From positions 124,001 through 188,000 of the forward strand of contig NZ_CP059675.1 of NCBI RefSeq assembly GCF_014069575.1: DNA of 64,000 nt, read 5' to 3'. The notes under the pieces were generated by a model that was given only the letters and a program-made list of their open reading frames with translations, made no database searches and was not told where the DNA came from. Position numbers and translations under genes: made by a program. The stretch comes from Schaalia sp. JY-X169. GTDB taxonomy: Bacteria; Actinomycetota; Actinomycetes; Actinomycetales; Actinomycetaceae. Below are positions 8,345 to 16,623 of the stretch, one piece after another. Numbering within the stretch: the stretch's first letter is position 1; every line of letters begins with the position of its first letter.

Positions 8345-9313
8345 ATGAAGATTGCCATTGGTGGTGCCAGCGGGATGCTGGGGAGCCGCCTTGACGCCGC
8401 GCTAGTCGAGCGGGGGGACGAGGTCGTTCGCCTTGTCCGCAAGCCGGCCACCAGCGAGTCGGAAAGACAGTGGGATCCGCAGGCCAACACAATTTCAGGG
8501 CTCGGACTCACTGACGTGGACGCCGTGGTCAACCTGGCGGGCGCGCCAATCGCGGGGAGCCGCTGGGCAGTGGAGTACAAACGGGAAATCCTTTCCTCAC
8601 GGGTGCTGTCAACGAGGACGGTTGTGCAAGCGCTTGCGGATGCCCGTGAAGAGGGATCGGACCGGTGCAAAGCCTTCCTCTCGGCCAGTGCGGTGGGGAT
8701 CTACGGCTTCGATTGTGGGGATCGCCTGCTTCCCGAGGACGCGCCGGTGGGAACCGGGTTCTTAGCTGATGTTTGTGAGAAGTGGGAAGATGCGGCGCTT
8801 CCTGCCGCAGACTTAGGGGTGCGGGTGGTGCGCCTGAGGACGGCCAATGTCCTCTCGCCTCGCGGAGGTTTCCTAGGTGCTCTGCGACCCCTGTTCAAGT
8901 TCGGCGTGGCGGGCCGAATTGGGGATGGTCGGCAGTGGCTGTCCTGGATCCACATCGACGATCATGTTGCCGCCATGGTCGCTCTGTTGGACGGCGAGGT
9001 ATCCGGGCCGGTCAACCTCACTGCACCGAATCCTGTTCGCAATGCGTCCTTCACCAGGGAGTATGGCCGTGTCTTGAACAGGCCGACGTTCATTCCTTTC
9101 CCAAGTCCCGTGGCTCGGATCGCACTGACGCCAAACATGGTTGATGAGACGGTTGCTGCGGGCCAGAGGGCGGTGCCGGAGGCGTTGGCTCGCAGTGGAT
9201 TCAAGTTTTCATATCCCGTGCTGGGGCAGGCGCTGCGAGACCTGGAGGGCCAGCGCAAGGAAACACCCCGTCGAAGCAAGAAGTCGAGGCGCGGAAAGCA
9301 GCCGAAAGTTTGA
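8345..9313 (+). CDS. TIGR01777-family epimerase/SulA-like oxidoreductase
   Basis: A 322-residue short-chain-dehydrogenase-like protein of the YfcH/TIGR01777 family. It has the NAD(P)-binding start KIAIGGASGMLGSRL, the family motif VVNLAGAPIAGSRW, and the catalytic-region segment FLSASAVGIYGF. Its C-terminal domain (NLTAPNPVRNASFTREYGRV) is the DUF1731-type end. The natural substrate of the family is not known. GTG 8339 is an alternative start two codons upstream. A basic tail, RRSKKSRRGKQ, ends the protein. It is 9 bp downstream of the P-loop kinase and overlaps the next gene by 4 bp. Confidence 0.88.
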   Translation: MKIAIGGASGMLGSRLDAALVERGDEVVRLVRKPATSESERQWDPQANTISGLGLTDVDAVVNLAGAPIAGSRWAVEYKREILSSRVLSTRTVVQALADAREEGSDRCKAFLSASAVGIYGFDCGDRLLPEDAPVGTGFLADVCEKWEDAALPAADLGVRVVRLRTANVLSPRGGFLGALRPLFKFGVAGRIGDGRQWLSWIHIDDHVAAMVALLDGEVSGPVNLTAPNPVRNASFTREYGRVLNRPTFIPFPSPVARIALTPNMVDETVAAGQRAVPEALARSGFKFSYPVLGQALRDLEGQRKETPRRSKKSRRGKQPKV

Positions 9314-10104
9314 CTGAGGGAAACTCTGGGTTCATAAACCCGTTCGCAGCCACGGTTGGGCGTGCGGAAGCCGTCGAGTATGAAGAGACTCGGCCCACCT
9401 ATCCGGCAGGTGCCTACGACGCGGTGCTTGCGGCCTCGGCCCACGGGGTTGGGAGCGCCGTGGATGTGGGTGCAGGAACAGGCCAGTTCACGCGGGGTTT
9501 GGTTGAGCGTGGGGTGAGGACGGTCGCGGTTGAACCGTCCTCGGCAATGCGGGAGGTGCTGCAGGAAGGCTCTTGGGCTCAGGAGGCGAGGGCGGACTTG
9601 GTCGGAGGTGGCCCACTGCTGGAGGTTGTTGCGGGAACCGCCGAGGACACCGGGCTTGCGGCCGACTCATCTGACCTGGTGGTGTGGGCGCAGTGTTCCC
9701 ACTGGCTTGACATTCCGCTTGCTGCTGCTGAGGCGGCGCGGATCTTGCGCCCCGGAGGCGCCCTCGCACTGGTCGCCAACCAGTTGGCGGTTGAGGTCCC
9801 CTGGGTGCACAGGCTGAGCCGCATCATGCGTTCCGGTGATGTGGTGCGGCGCGAACGCACCCCGGATTTGGGTCCGTTGTTTGAGCGTCCGCTGCTGACG
9901 GAGGTCGGCTGGGAGCAGAGCCTGACTGTGGAGCAGTGCTTGCGCCTTGCCCGCACCCGGTCGTCATACCTTGCGGCGAGCCCGCCTCGTCGCACAAAGA
10001 TGCAGGACAACCTGCGCTGGTATTTGTTGGAGCACCTGGGGTTTGACCCGCTTGCCCCGTTCGCGTTGCCGTACACGACACTGGTGTGGACGGCGCGGGC
10101 CTAG
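9310..10104 (+). CDS. Class I SAM-dependent methyltransferase
   Basis: A 264-residue methyltransferase with motif I VDVGAGTGQFT near residue 55, a motif II-like acidic strand (TVAVEPSSAM), and the post-motif LRPGGALALVANQ near residue 155. It belongs to the broad Methyltransf_11/25 group found in actinobacteria and fungi; the substrate is unknown. The TTG start overlaps the TGA of the upstream gene (TTGA), so it is translationally coupled to the epimerase. It ends 5 bp before the stop of the convergent oxidoreductase. Confidence 0.85.
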   Translation: MTEGNSGFINPFAATVGRAEAVEYEETRPTYPAGAYDAVLAASAHGVGSAVDVGAGTGQFTRGLVERGVRTVAVEPSSAMREVLQEGSWAQEARADLVGGGPLLEVVAGTAEDTGLAADSSDLVVWAQCSHWLDIPLAAAEAARILRPGGALALVANQLAVEVPWVHRLSRIMRSGDVVRRERTPDLGPLFERPLLTEVGWEQSLTVEQCLRLARTRSSYLAASPPRRTKMQDNLRWYLLEHLGFDPLAPFALPYTTLVWTARA

Positions 10105-10108
10105 CCCG

Positions 10109-11200
10109 CTAGAACCGCGGGTACCGCACCCCAACCTGCGCCAGCGCGTCATCCATCATCTCCTGAACCTCGCGGGTCGCCGACCAGGGGACGACAGGGG
10201 ACTCTAGATCTCCCGAGGTGATTCTGCGGGCAGCCTCTGCGGCCTCGTACTGGAATCCGCCGGGAACGCGTGCATCCCACTTCTGTTTGTGCACGGACAC
10301 GGCTGCGCCAGTGGCGGGATCGAGGTCGAACACGGTCAACCTCACCTTCGTTGGCCCATAGAAGTTCTTGGTAAGTTCGATCGTCCCGGCCTCAAACGTG
10401 AGGATGGCGTGCATCGACGTCGCTCCATCCATCTGGCATGTGGCCACAGATAGTCCGCCCTCGTGCTTCCCAATCACCACGTCCCCCAGGTCAACGCCCA
10501 GGTCAGAGAGGCGCCCCAGTGCGACCTGTTCGGTCGGCTTTCCCAGCGTCATCTGAATCAGTGAGATTGGGTAGACGCCGAGGTCTAACATGGCCCCACC
10601 CGCCAGGTTGGGGTCCGTCATCCGAGCGATGTGGGTGAGGCGTTGCCCGTGGTCTGCAGACACTTCAACCAGGCGTCCCAGACGCCCTGATGCAATTGCG
10701 GCGCGGATGAAGTGGTAGTGCGGCAGGTGTCGCGACCACATCCCTTCCATCGCAAAGAGGCCTTTGGCTTCGGCGGTATCAAACACCTCATTGACCTGGT
10801 CTATCGAGGTTGCAAACGCTTTTTCGACGAGGACGGGCTTGCCCGCACTCAACGCCAGGAGCGCATCGTCGCGGTGGCGCATGTGCGGTGTGGCGATGTA
10901 GATGACGTCGATGTCGTCTGCTTGCACCAGCTCTTCGTAGCTTCCGTAGGTGCCAACTTGCTGCAGTCCCATTTCGGTAGCGAACGCTTGGGCGCGCGAG
11001 AGCTCGCGGGAACCAATCGCGACGACCTGTTGGTTTGAGTATTTGGGAACATCCCGGGCAAAGGTGCGTGCAATACCACCGGCCCCAAGGATTCCCCAGC
11101 GCAAAGATGGTGCAGCAAACGGATCAGGAATGGCCATGTTGGGCGCAACTTCCTGGAATAGTGGGGGCAGTGGGTCGGGGTGGGGCAGCCTGTTACTCAT
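10109..11200 (-). CDS. Gfo/Idh/MocA-family oxidoreductase
   Basis: A 363-residue NAD(P)-dependent sugar or cyclitol dehydrogenase-like protein. The Rossmann motif WGILGAGGIARTFA lies near residue 34, followed by the typical YIATPHMRHRDDALLAL and GKPVLVEKAFA (catalytic-type Lys in EKAF), and a GGAMLDLGVYPISL segment at the start of the C-terminal domain. These fit the Gfo/Idh/MocA family; the substrate cannot be assigned. An alternative start at 11137 (MAIPDPF) would remove a proline-rich 21-residue leader. Divergent from the Abhydrolase_9 gene. Confidence 0.88.
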   Translation of the reverse strand: MSNRLPHPDPLPPLFQEVAPNMAIPDPFAAPSLRWGILGAGGIARTFARDVPKYSNQQVVAIGSRELSRAQAFATEMGLQQVGTYGSYEELVQADDIDVIYIATPHMRHRDDALLALSAGKPVLVEKAFATSIDQVNEVFDTAEAKGLFAMEGMWSRHLPHYHFIRAAIASGRLGRLVEVSADHGQRLTHIARMTDPNLAGGAMLDLGVYPISLIQMTLGKPTEQVALGRLSDLGVDLGDVVIGKHEGGLSVATCQMDGATSMHAILTFEAGTIELTKNFYGPTKVRLTVFDLDPATGAAVSVHKQKWDARVPGGFQYEAAEAARRITSGDLESPVVPWSATREVQEMMDDALAQVGVRYPRF

Positions 11201-11308
11201 GTACTGATTTTGCCTCTAAATCACGCGGGGCGGTACCGTGATCTGGCAGGATCAGCGCGTTGTGTTCTGCACCGGGGTACAAAACACGAACTGGGGGTGC
11301 TAGCAGAC

Positions 11309-13006
11309 ATGGCTGAGCCATCGCTTTTCGGCGTTTTGTTCACGATGGTCTTCTACGCAATCTCCGTGACCCCGTCCGTCCTGCCCCGCCGCTGGTGGTG
11401 GCATGCGTTTGTTTCCGGAATCCTCATGGGTTTGGGCTACGTTTTGGGATGGGCTCTCCAAGAGGGGGGCGCAGCTCTGCTGAGAGCACTGGATGTCTCT
11501 ATTTCGGCGCCCGAAAGCGTCACCCAAACTGGCACCTATCTGCTGGTGGCCGCGGTGACGCTGTGGACAATGAGGTCGATTTGGCAGTCGTTCTGGGCCA
11601 GCAAGAAGGCGGCTGCGCTCCAGGAGATGAAGCAGGTCAACCTGGTGGAGTACCTGATTGGCCTGGCCGCGAGCTTCGTCATGTTTGCGGCGGTGCTGAC
11701 CGTGGTCGGCCTGTTGCGGGGAATCTTCAACCTCATCGTCTCCTTCCTTGCCAACTGGATTTACCGCCCCTTTGCTCTTGCGATAGCGCTAGTGGCCGTG
11801 ATTGCACTGGTCCTATTCATCTCCAACAGGGTTGTTTTCCGCTCCGTGATGGCGATCTTCGCACGCAAGGCGGCAGCGCTGAATACGACCAGTGCCGACG
11901 GATATGCCCGCCCCGAGGTCCCGGAGAGGTCAGGGTCTAAGCAATCCCTAGTCCCATGGGAGACAATCGGCGGCCAGGGGAGGAAGTTCATCGGCAAGGG
12001 CCCCAGTGCCGAAATGATCGAGGACGTCACAGGTCTTCCCGCGATGGAGCCGATCCGTATCTATGCGGGAATGCCCACCGCCGATACCAACCTAGATGAG
12101 CTTGCGGATCTTGCGGTGGCAGACCTTGAGCGTGCCGGTGGATTCAAACGCTCCCTAATCCTGGTCAACACGGCGACCGGATCCGGTTGGGTGGATGAGT
12201 GGCTGGTGCAGCCAATGGAATACCTGACTCGCGGCAACTGCGCTGTGGTGACCATGCAGTACTCGTACCTTTTTTCCGCGGCACTGATGGTTTCAGACCT
12301 GTCAGTGTGCGTGAAGGCCGGGACTATGCTTTTTGAAAAGGTCGCGCAGCGGGTTGCGACACTACCGGAGGATGAGCGTCCACTGGTTATTGTCGGTGGA
12401 GAGTCCCTTGGCGCATACGGCTCACAAGACCTTTTCGCCGACGCCCATGACCTGACTGAGCGTGTTGACGGAGCGATCTGGACAGGTTCTCCCCAGGCCT
12501 CGAAACTATTGCGGCAGCTCACAAAATCCCGACACAAGGGGTCTCCGGAGGTTGCCCCGGTGTTTGAAAATGGATCTCATATTCGCTTCGTCAACAACCC
12601 GGAGCAGCTAACGCGGGACCGCTACGGCAGGGAGTTGGGGCCCTGGCTTTTCCCGAGAGCGGTGTTTGCGCAACACGCTTCAGACCCGGTTGTGTGGTTC
12701 TCTTCCGACCTGGTCTTCAAAGAGCCGGACTGGATTCGTGAGCGAGCGGGTTTGGACGTGCCGGACATGCACTTCACCCCGGTTGCAACCTATCTTCAAC
12801 TGGTTGCTGATCTTCCTGTTGCGGGTACGGCCCCGGCAGGTCACGGTCATACCTACCATCGAGAGCTGGTTGACATTTGGATGAGCGTCCTCGGATTTGA
12901 TGGTCCCGTCGCGCTGGGGCGGCTTGGGGAAACCGCGTGGGTCACAGCGCAGATGAAGATCGATATTGGCAATGCGATCGAGGTCGATGACCAGCGCGAC
13001 CCGTGA
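11309..13006 (+). CDS. Membrane alpha/beta hydrolase (Abhydrolase_9 family)
   Basis: A 565-residue protein with an N-terminal region of about five membrane helices (residues ~1-200) followed by an alpha/beta-hydrolase domain. The domain contains the nucleophile elbow VGGESLGAYG (Ser in GESLG), the preceding YSYLFSAALMVSDL helix, and a C-terminal HGHTYHRELVDIW that could provide the catalytic His. This matches the actinobacterial PF15420/PF10081 architecture, whose members are predicted membrane-bound esterases of unknown substrate. Start ATG 11309; GTG 11297 is an alternative. The catalytic triad is inferred from the family pattern. Confidence 0.85.
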   Translation: MAEPSLFGVLFTMVFYAISVTPSVLPRRWWWHAFVSGILMGLGYVLGWALQEGGAALLRALDVSISAPESVTQTGTYLLVAAVTLWTMRSIWQSFWASKKAAALQEMKQVNLVEYLIGLAASFVMFAAVLTVVGLLRGIFNLIVSFLANWIYRPFALAIALVAVIALVLFISNRVVFRSVMAIFARKAAALNTTSADGYARPEVPERSGSKQSLVPWETIGGQGRKFIGKGPSAEMIEDVTGLPAMEPIRIYAGMPTADTNLDELADLAVADLERAGGFKRSLILVNTATGSGWVDEWLVQPMEYLTRGNCAVVTMQYSYLFSAALMVSDLSVCVKAGTMLFEKVAQRVATLPEDERPLVIVGGESLGAYGSQDLFADAHDLTERVDGAIWTGSPQASKLLRQLTKSRHKGSPEVAPVFENGSHIRFVNNPEQLTRDRYGRELGPWLFPRAVFAQHASDPVVWFSSDLVFKEPDWIRERAGLDVPDMHFTPVATYLQLVADLPVAGTAPAGHGHTYHRELVDIWMSVLGFDGPVALGRLGETAWVTAQMKIDIGNAIEVDDQRDP

Positions 13007-13012
13007 TGACAG

Positions 13013-13038
13013 GTTGGCGCGCCCCGTGTGTCGCCAAC
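13013..13038. terminator. Candidate bidirectional hairpin between convergent genes
   Basis: GTTGGCG at 13013-13019 pairs with CGCCAAC at 13032-13038 around a 12-nt loop, in the 48-bp gap between two convergent genes. There is no T-run on either side, so efficiency is uncertain. Confidence 0.4.
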
Positions 13039-13054
13039 TACCCGCCTCAAACCT

Positions 13055-15658
13055 TCAGAGAAGCCCCTTCTTCTCCATATTGCGTAACGCGATCCAACCG
13101 AATGGAATACGCCCGTAGAAGGTAACCAGGCGGAAGAGGACTGCTGTTGACAGGGCGATAGCCGGTGGAATACCAGCAACTTGCAGTCCGGCGGTCAAAG
13201 CCATTTCGACCGGGCCGATACCACCGGGAGTTGGGATGACTGAACCGAGTGTGGACGACACCAGGTATGTCAGCGCCAGAGTTAGTGGGTCCAGATAGTA
13301 TCCAAAGGCGGCCAGCGACAAGCCGAATGCACCGATGTATCCCAGGTTCATGAGGATGTTGCCGCCGATTGCAATCAGCAGTTGCCTTGGGTGACCCATA
13401 ATCCACAGAAGCTGCGGGTAGACCTGGTCCCAAGACGGGCGCACCTTGTCCCAGATCCACTTCCTCACCTTCGGGAATGCAAGGACGGCTGCAAGTAATG
13501 TCCCAACGGCGGCGACCACCCAGACTATTGTCATGGTTGGAATACTGAGGCTACTGACCGAACTGCCCGTGCCCACAACCACCAGCAACAGCAGAATCAC
13601 AGAGGTAACGAATTGTGAAATCTGCACCAGCGTCACGGTTGCGACAGCGACGGGGGTCGACAGTTTCTCGCGATTGAGGAAGCGCATGTTGAGCGCGGCT
13701 GGCCCTATGCCGGCAGGTGCGACCACGGTAACCATAGAGGCAGCCATTTGTGCGAGGGTCGCGTTCCACAGCCGGATCTTCTTCGGTGCAAAAGCAACCA
13801 GGGGAATCGCAGCTCCCACCCAGGTCACTGAACCAACCACGAAGGCAATGAACAGCCAAATATAGTCGGCGTCGCGCAGGGCTGTTTCAAGAGCTTCGAA
13901 GTTCAAACTACCCATGACGGCGACGAGGGCGACAACTAGGAGAAGCGCCATGATGACAGTGCGCGGGGAGAAACGCTGCAGCTTGATCGGCTCAGAAACC
14001 GGCGAGGCCGGGGTGATCTCTGAGAGGCGATCCCGCAGGCTGTCGATGATTTTGTCCTTGCGGGCTCTGGTTCGTAACCCGGCTGGCAGTACGACGGACT
14101 GAAGCACAAGCGCGGTAGCAAGCAACTCCGGGGTTCCAATTTCGCGTTGTGCGGATGCAATGGCGCGGTCTATTGAAGTCGCGAGAGCCAGGTGGACCAG
14201 CATTTGTGCGCAGTCAATGCGCTGAGAAATGTCATTGGAGCCCATGTCCGACTGGTTCCAGTTGAGCATCCACAGGTTGAAGTCCTGGTCCAAAGTGAGC
14301 GAGTCAACATCCAGGTTGCGGTGGCAAATATCCCGGGCATGCGCCGCCTTGAGCTGGCTCCACGCTTGATCCAGAGTGTCGTCGCTGATGTCGTATCCCT
14401 CATCGCGCAGCCGTAACAGGGGGATGGTCGGGGGCAGTGGCTCCCAAAAAACCGCAACAGAGGTGCCCGCGTCGGACAGGGCGAGCGGCCTGGGCGTCCT
14501 CACCCCGGCATCCTTGACCATGCCGGCCGCCAGCATTTCCCTTTGAGCGTTGATCTTGATGGCGGGACTGATGAGACGTTCGGTGCCGCGCACACGAATG
14601 TTTGACCACAGGTCAGACGCTAGCGACAGAAGGCCCGCATCAGGGTCGAGGACGTGGACGTCCAGGATGCGTCCATCCTCGTCCCACATCTGGTATTGCC
14701 TGTCCGAATCGCGGGCGTACTGGGGGGTGACAATGAATTCGCCCTCGGACTCAGAGACCGGGGTTGTCACCAGTGGCGGATTGATCATGCCGAGGCGGTA
14801 GTCCGGGGTCTCATCACTTTCCGAAACTTCCCAAGTCTCCAGCGGTTGGTGGTCCGTGGGGACATCGATCCGCACGAATCTGGAGGGGTTGATCCCTACG
14901 GTGATTGCCGCATCCACCAGGTCGGCGGGCAGCGCGCGAGAGTCGTTGAATCCACCAATCCACCGGGTAAAACAACCGAAGGCTCGTCCAAGGAGAACGG
15001 TGACCAAAATGCCGGGAAGTGTTGCAGTTCCGCGAATCAGTGAGACAAGCAGTAGGACCCAGATGCCGATCCACGTGAAGCTGACGCTCTTGGACGCCGA
15101 GGTCGTTCCCGCAGTTGTCGCCATGGCAGTAATAACCATGAAAACAACGTTGACAGAATTGAGGGTACCGGTGGGTGTAGTGACGACCAGACTGGCGGTG
15201 ATTGCTTCCGGCAGGTGGGGAAGGGCTAGGAGTATTCCCCACCCGCAGAGAGCGGATGCGATGCCGGTGAGGACGGTGTAGAGGATTGTCGTGTAGTCCC
15301 CGCGGCGCAGCAAATAAATGATGAGCGCGATGGGGACGGTAATGACAAAAATGCCTTCAAGCAGGCTGAGTGGAAGGAAGAGGATCTGGCGAATCACTTG
15401 GGCGAGGGCGGCGCGGACATCTTCTTCAACGCCCTGCGTTGTCGACTGTGCATAGACGCCCAGTAGTAGAACCAACCCAACTCCGGCCAGGGAGAGGATA
15501 GCTTCTAGTCCGTCCTCAAGGCGGCGTTGACGCCCGGGGATTGAGTCGGAGACAAAGACGGGATGGTCCAGCCGGGATTGGGCGATTCGTCCGTCGGAAA
15601 CGTCTTGGACAGAGGTGGGCTCACCGCGAGCATCATCCACTTCCGATTCTTCCGACAT
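13055..15658 (-). CDS. Large membrane protein: pseudokinase-like domain plus LPG-synthase-type flippase domain
   Basis: An 867-residue protein. An acidic N-terminus is followed by about six helices (residues ~50-220) and a soluble kinase-fold-like region (~270-550) with the degenerate catalytic loop CHRNLDVDSLTLDQDFNLWM. The final eight or so helices (~560-860) match the lysylphosphatidylglycerol-synthase/UPF0104 transmembrane domain, including PTPGGIGPVEMAL near the C-terminus. This layout is known in actinobacteria, where the membrane part resembles the MprF flippase. It lacks the aminoacyl-transferase domain, so it is unlikely to make lysyl-PG itself. HRN replaces HRD and no clear DFG is seen, so kinase activity is doubtful. 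Confidence 0.83.
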   Translation of the reverse strand: MSEESEVDDARGEPTSVQDVSDGRIAQSRLDHPVFVSDSIPGRQRRLEDGLEAILSLAGVGLVLLLGVYAQSTTQGVEEDVRAALAQVIRQILFLPLSLLEGIFVITVPIALIIYLLRRGDYTTILYTVLTGIASALCGWGILLALPHLPEAITASLVVTTPTGTLNSVNVVFMVITAMATTAGTTSASKSVSFTWIGIWVLLLVSLIRGTATLPGILVTVLLGRAFGCFTRWIGGFNDSRALPADLVDAAITVGINPSRFVRIDVPTDHQPLETWEVSESDETPDYRLGMINPPLVTTPVSESEGEFIVTPQYARDSDRQYQMWDEDGRILDVHVLDPDAGLLSLASDLWSNIRVRGTERLISPAIKINAQREMLAAGMVKDAGVRTPRPLALSDAGTSVAVFWEPLPPTIPLLRLRDEGYDISDDTLDQAWSQLKAAHARDICHRNLDVDSLTLDQDFNLWMLNWNQSDMGSNDISQRIDCAQMLVHLALATSIDRAIASAQREIGTPELLATALVLQSVVLPAGLRTRARKDKIIDSLRDRLSEITPASPVSEPIKLQRFSPRTVIMALLLVVALVAVMGSLNFEALETALRDADYIWLFIAFVVGSVTWVGAAIPLVAFAPKKIRLWNATLAQMAASMVTVVAPAGIGPAALNMRFLNREKLSTPVAVATVTLVQISQFVTSVILLLLVVVGTGSSVSSLSIPTMTIVWVVAAVGTLLAAVLAFPKVRKWIWDKVRPSWDQVYPQLLWIMGHPRQLLIAIGGNILMNLGYIGAFGLSLAAFGYYLDPLTLALTYLVSSTLGSVIPTPGGIGPVEMALTAGLQVAGIPPAIALSTAVLFRLVTFYGRIPFGWIALRNMEKKGLL

Positions 15659-15798
15659 GGGGTCAGTCTAACGAGGGGTCGCCGGAGGTTCGCGTAACCG
15701 TCCCGCAGAGAATTTGAGATTGGACGCACTTCATAGGTGGACTCCGCGACCTCCAATAGGATCGTTGTCTGTAGACCCCGTTCGAAAATGAGGTATTC

Positions 15799-16623
15799 AT
15801 GGAGACCGCACTGGTCCAAGCTGTATCCACTGTCGATGCGCACGTTGTGCACGCGGCACTGCCGCTTCTCCCTTCCACAGGGGGCTCGTGGCTCGACACT
15901 GTTGTGGGTTGGTTTAGCGATCCCACCTCCCTGCTGATTGCGATGGGGCCCTGGGTATTGCTCGGTGTCGCAGTGATCGTCTTCATTGAGTCGGGTGTGC
16001 TCTTTCCAGTGCTGCCCGGCGACTCTTTGATCTTCTCAGCAGGGCTCTTGCACTCCCAGTTGGGCATCAACATGTGGGTGATGATCGGGGTGATCCTTCT
16101 TGCGGCTTTCCTTGGCTCCCAGGTGGGCTACTTCCTTGGCAAGAAATTCGGTCGAGGCCTCTTTAAGGACGACGCCCGCTTCCTGAAGACGGAGTACGTG
16201 GACCAGGCAGAGCATTTCTTCAACAAGTACGGGGGACGCGCCCTCGTCATCGGACGTTTCGTTCCATTTGTGAGGACGTTTGTGCCGCTGGTTGCGGGGA
16301 TTGCCGAATACCCTTACCGCAAGTTTATTGGCTACAACATGCTTGGCGCGCTCATCTGGGGTGTTGGCGTCACCTGGGCGGGTGCGGCACTGGGTGGCGT
16401 GCCGTTTGTGCATGAGAACCTTGAGGTCATTGTCCTTTTGATCGTCTTAGTCTCAGTTCTGCCGATGGTGGTGGAGATTGTCCTCAACAAACGTAAGGCC
16501 AAGGCCCCTGCTGCAGCCAAAGCCGGGGAGGCCGTTGCCGACGCGTACGAGGACGAAGTAGTGGCAAGTGGCATTGTCGCAACCGAAGTTGTGACGACGC
16601 CGGGGGATGACACTTCCAAGTGA
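15799..16623 (+). CDS. DedA-family membrane protein
   Basis: A 274-residue protein of the DedA/SNARE-associated (PF09335) family, implicated in membrane lipid (C55-P or phospholipid) translocation and envelope homeostasis. Diagnostic parts are the FIESGVLFPVLPGDSLIF motif (the E and the FPVLPGD re-entrant segment), GSQVGYFLGKKFGR, and GRFVPFVRTFVPLVAGIA. An Ala/Lys-rich cytoplasmic tail follows the last helix. It is divergent from the flippase-like gene and its TGA overlaps the GTG start of the next gene. Confidence 0.93.
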   Translation: METALVQAVSTVDAHVVHAALPLLPSTGGSWLDTVVGWFSDPTSLLIAMGPWVLLGVAVIVFIESGVLFPVLPGDSLIFSAGLLHSQLGINMWVMIGVILLAAFLGSQVGYFLGKKFGRGLFKDDARFLKTEYVDQAEHFFNKYGGRALVIGRFVPFVRTFVPLVAGIAEYPYRKFIGYNMLGALIWGVGVTWAGAALGGVPFVHENLEVIVLLIVLVSVLPMVVEIVLNKRKAKAPAAAKAGEAVADAYEDEVVASGIVATEVVTTPGDDTSK

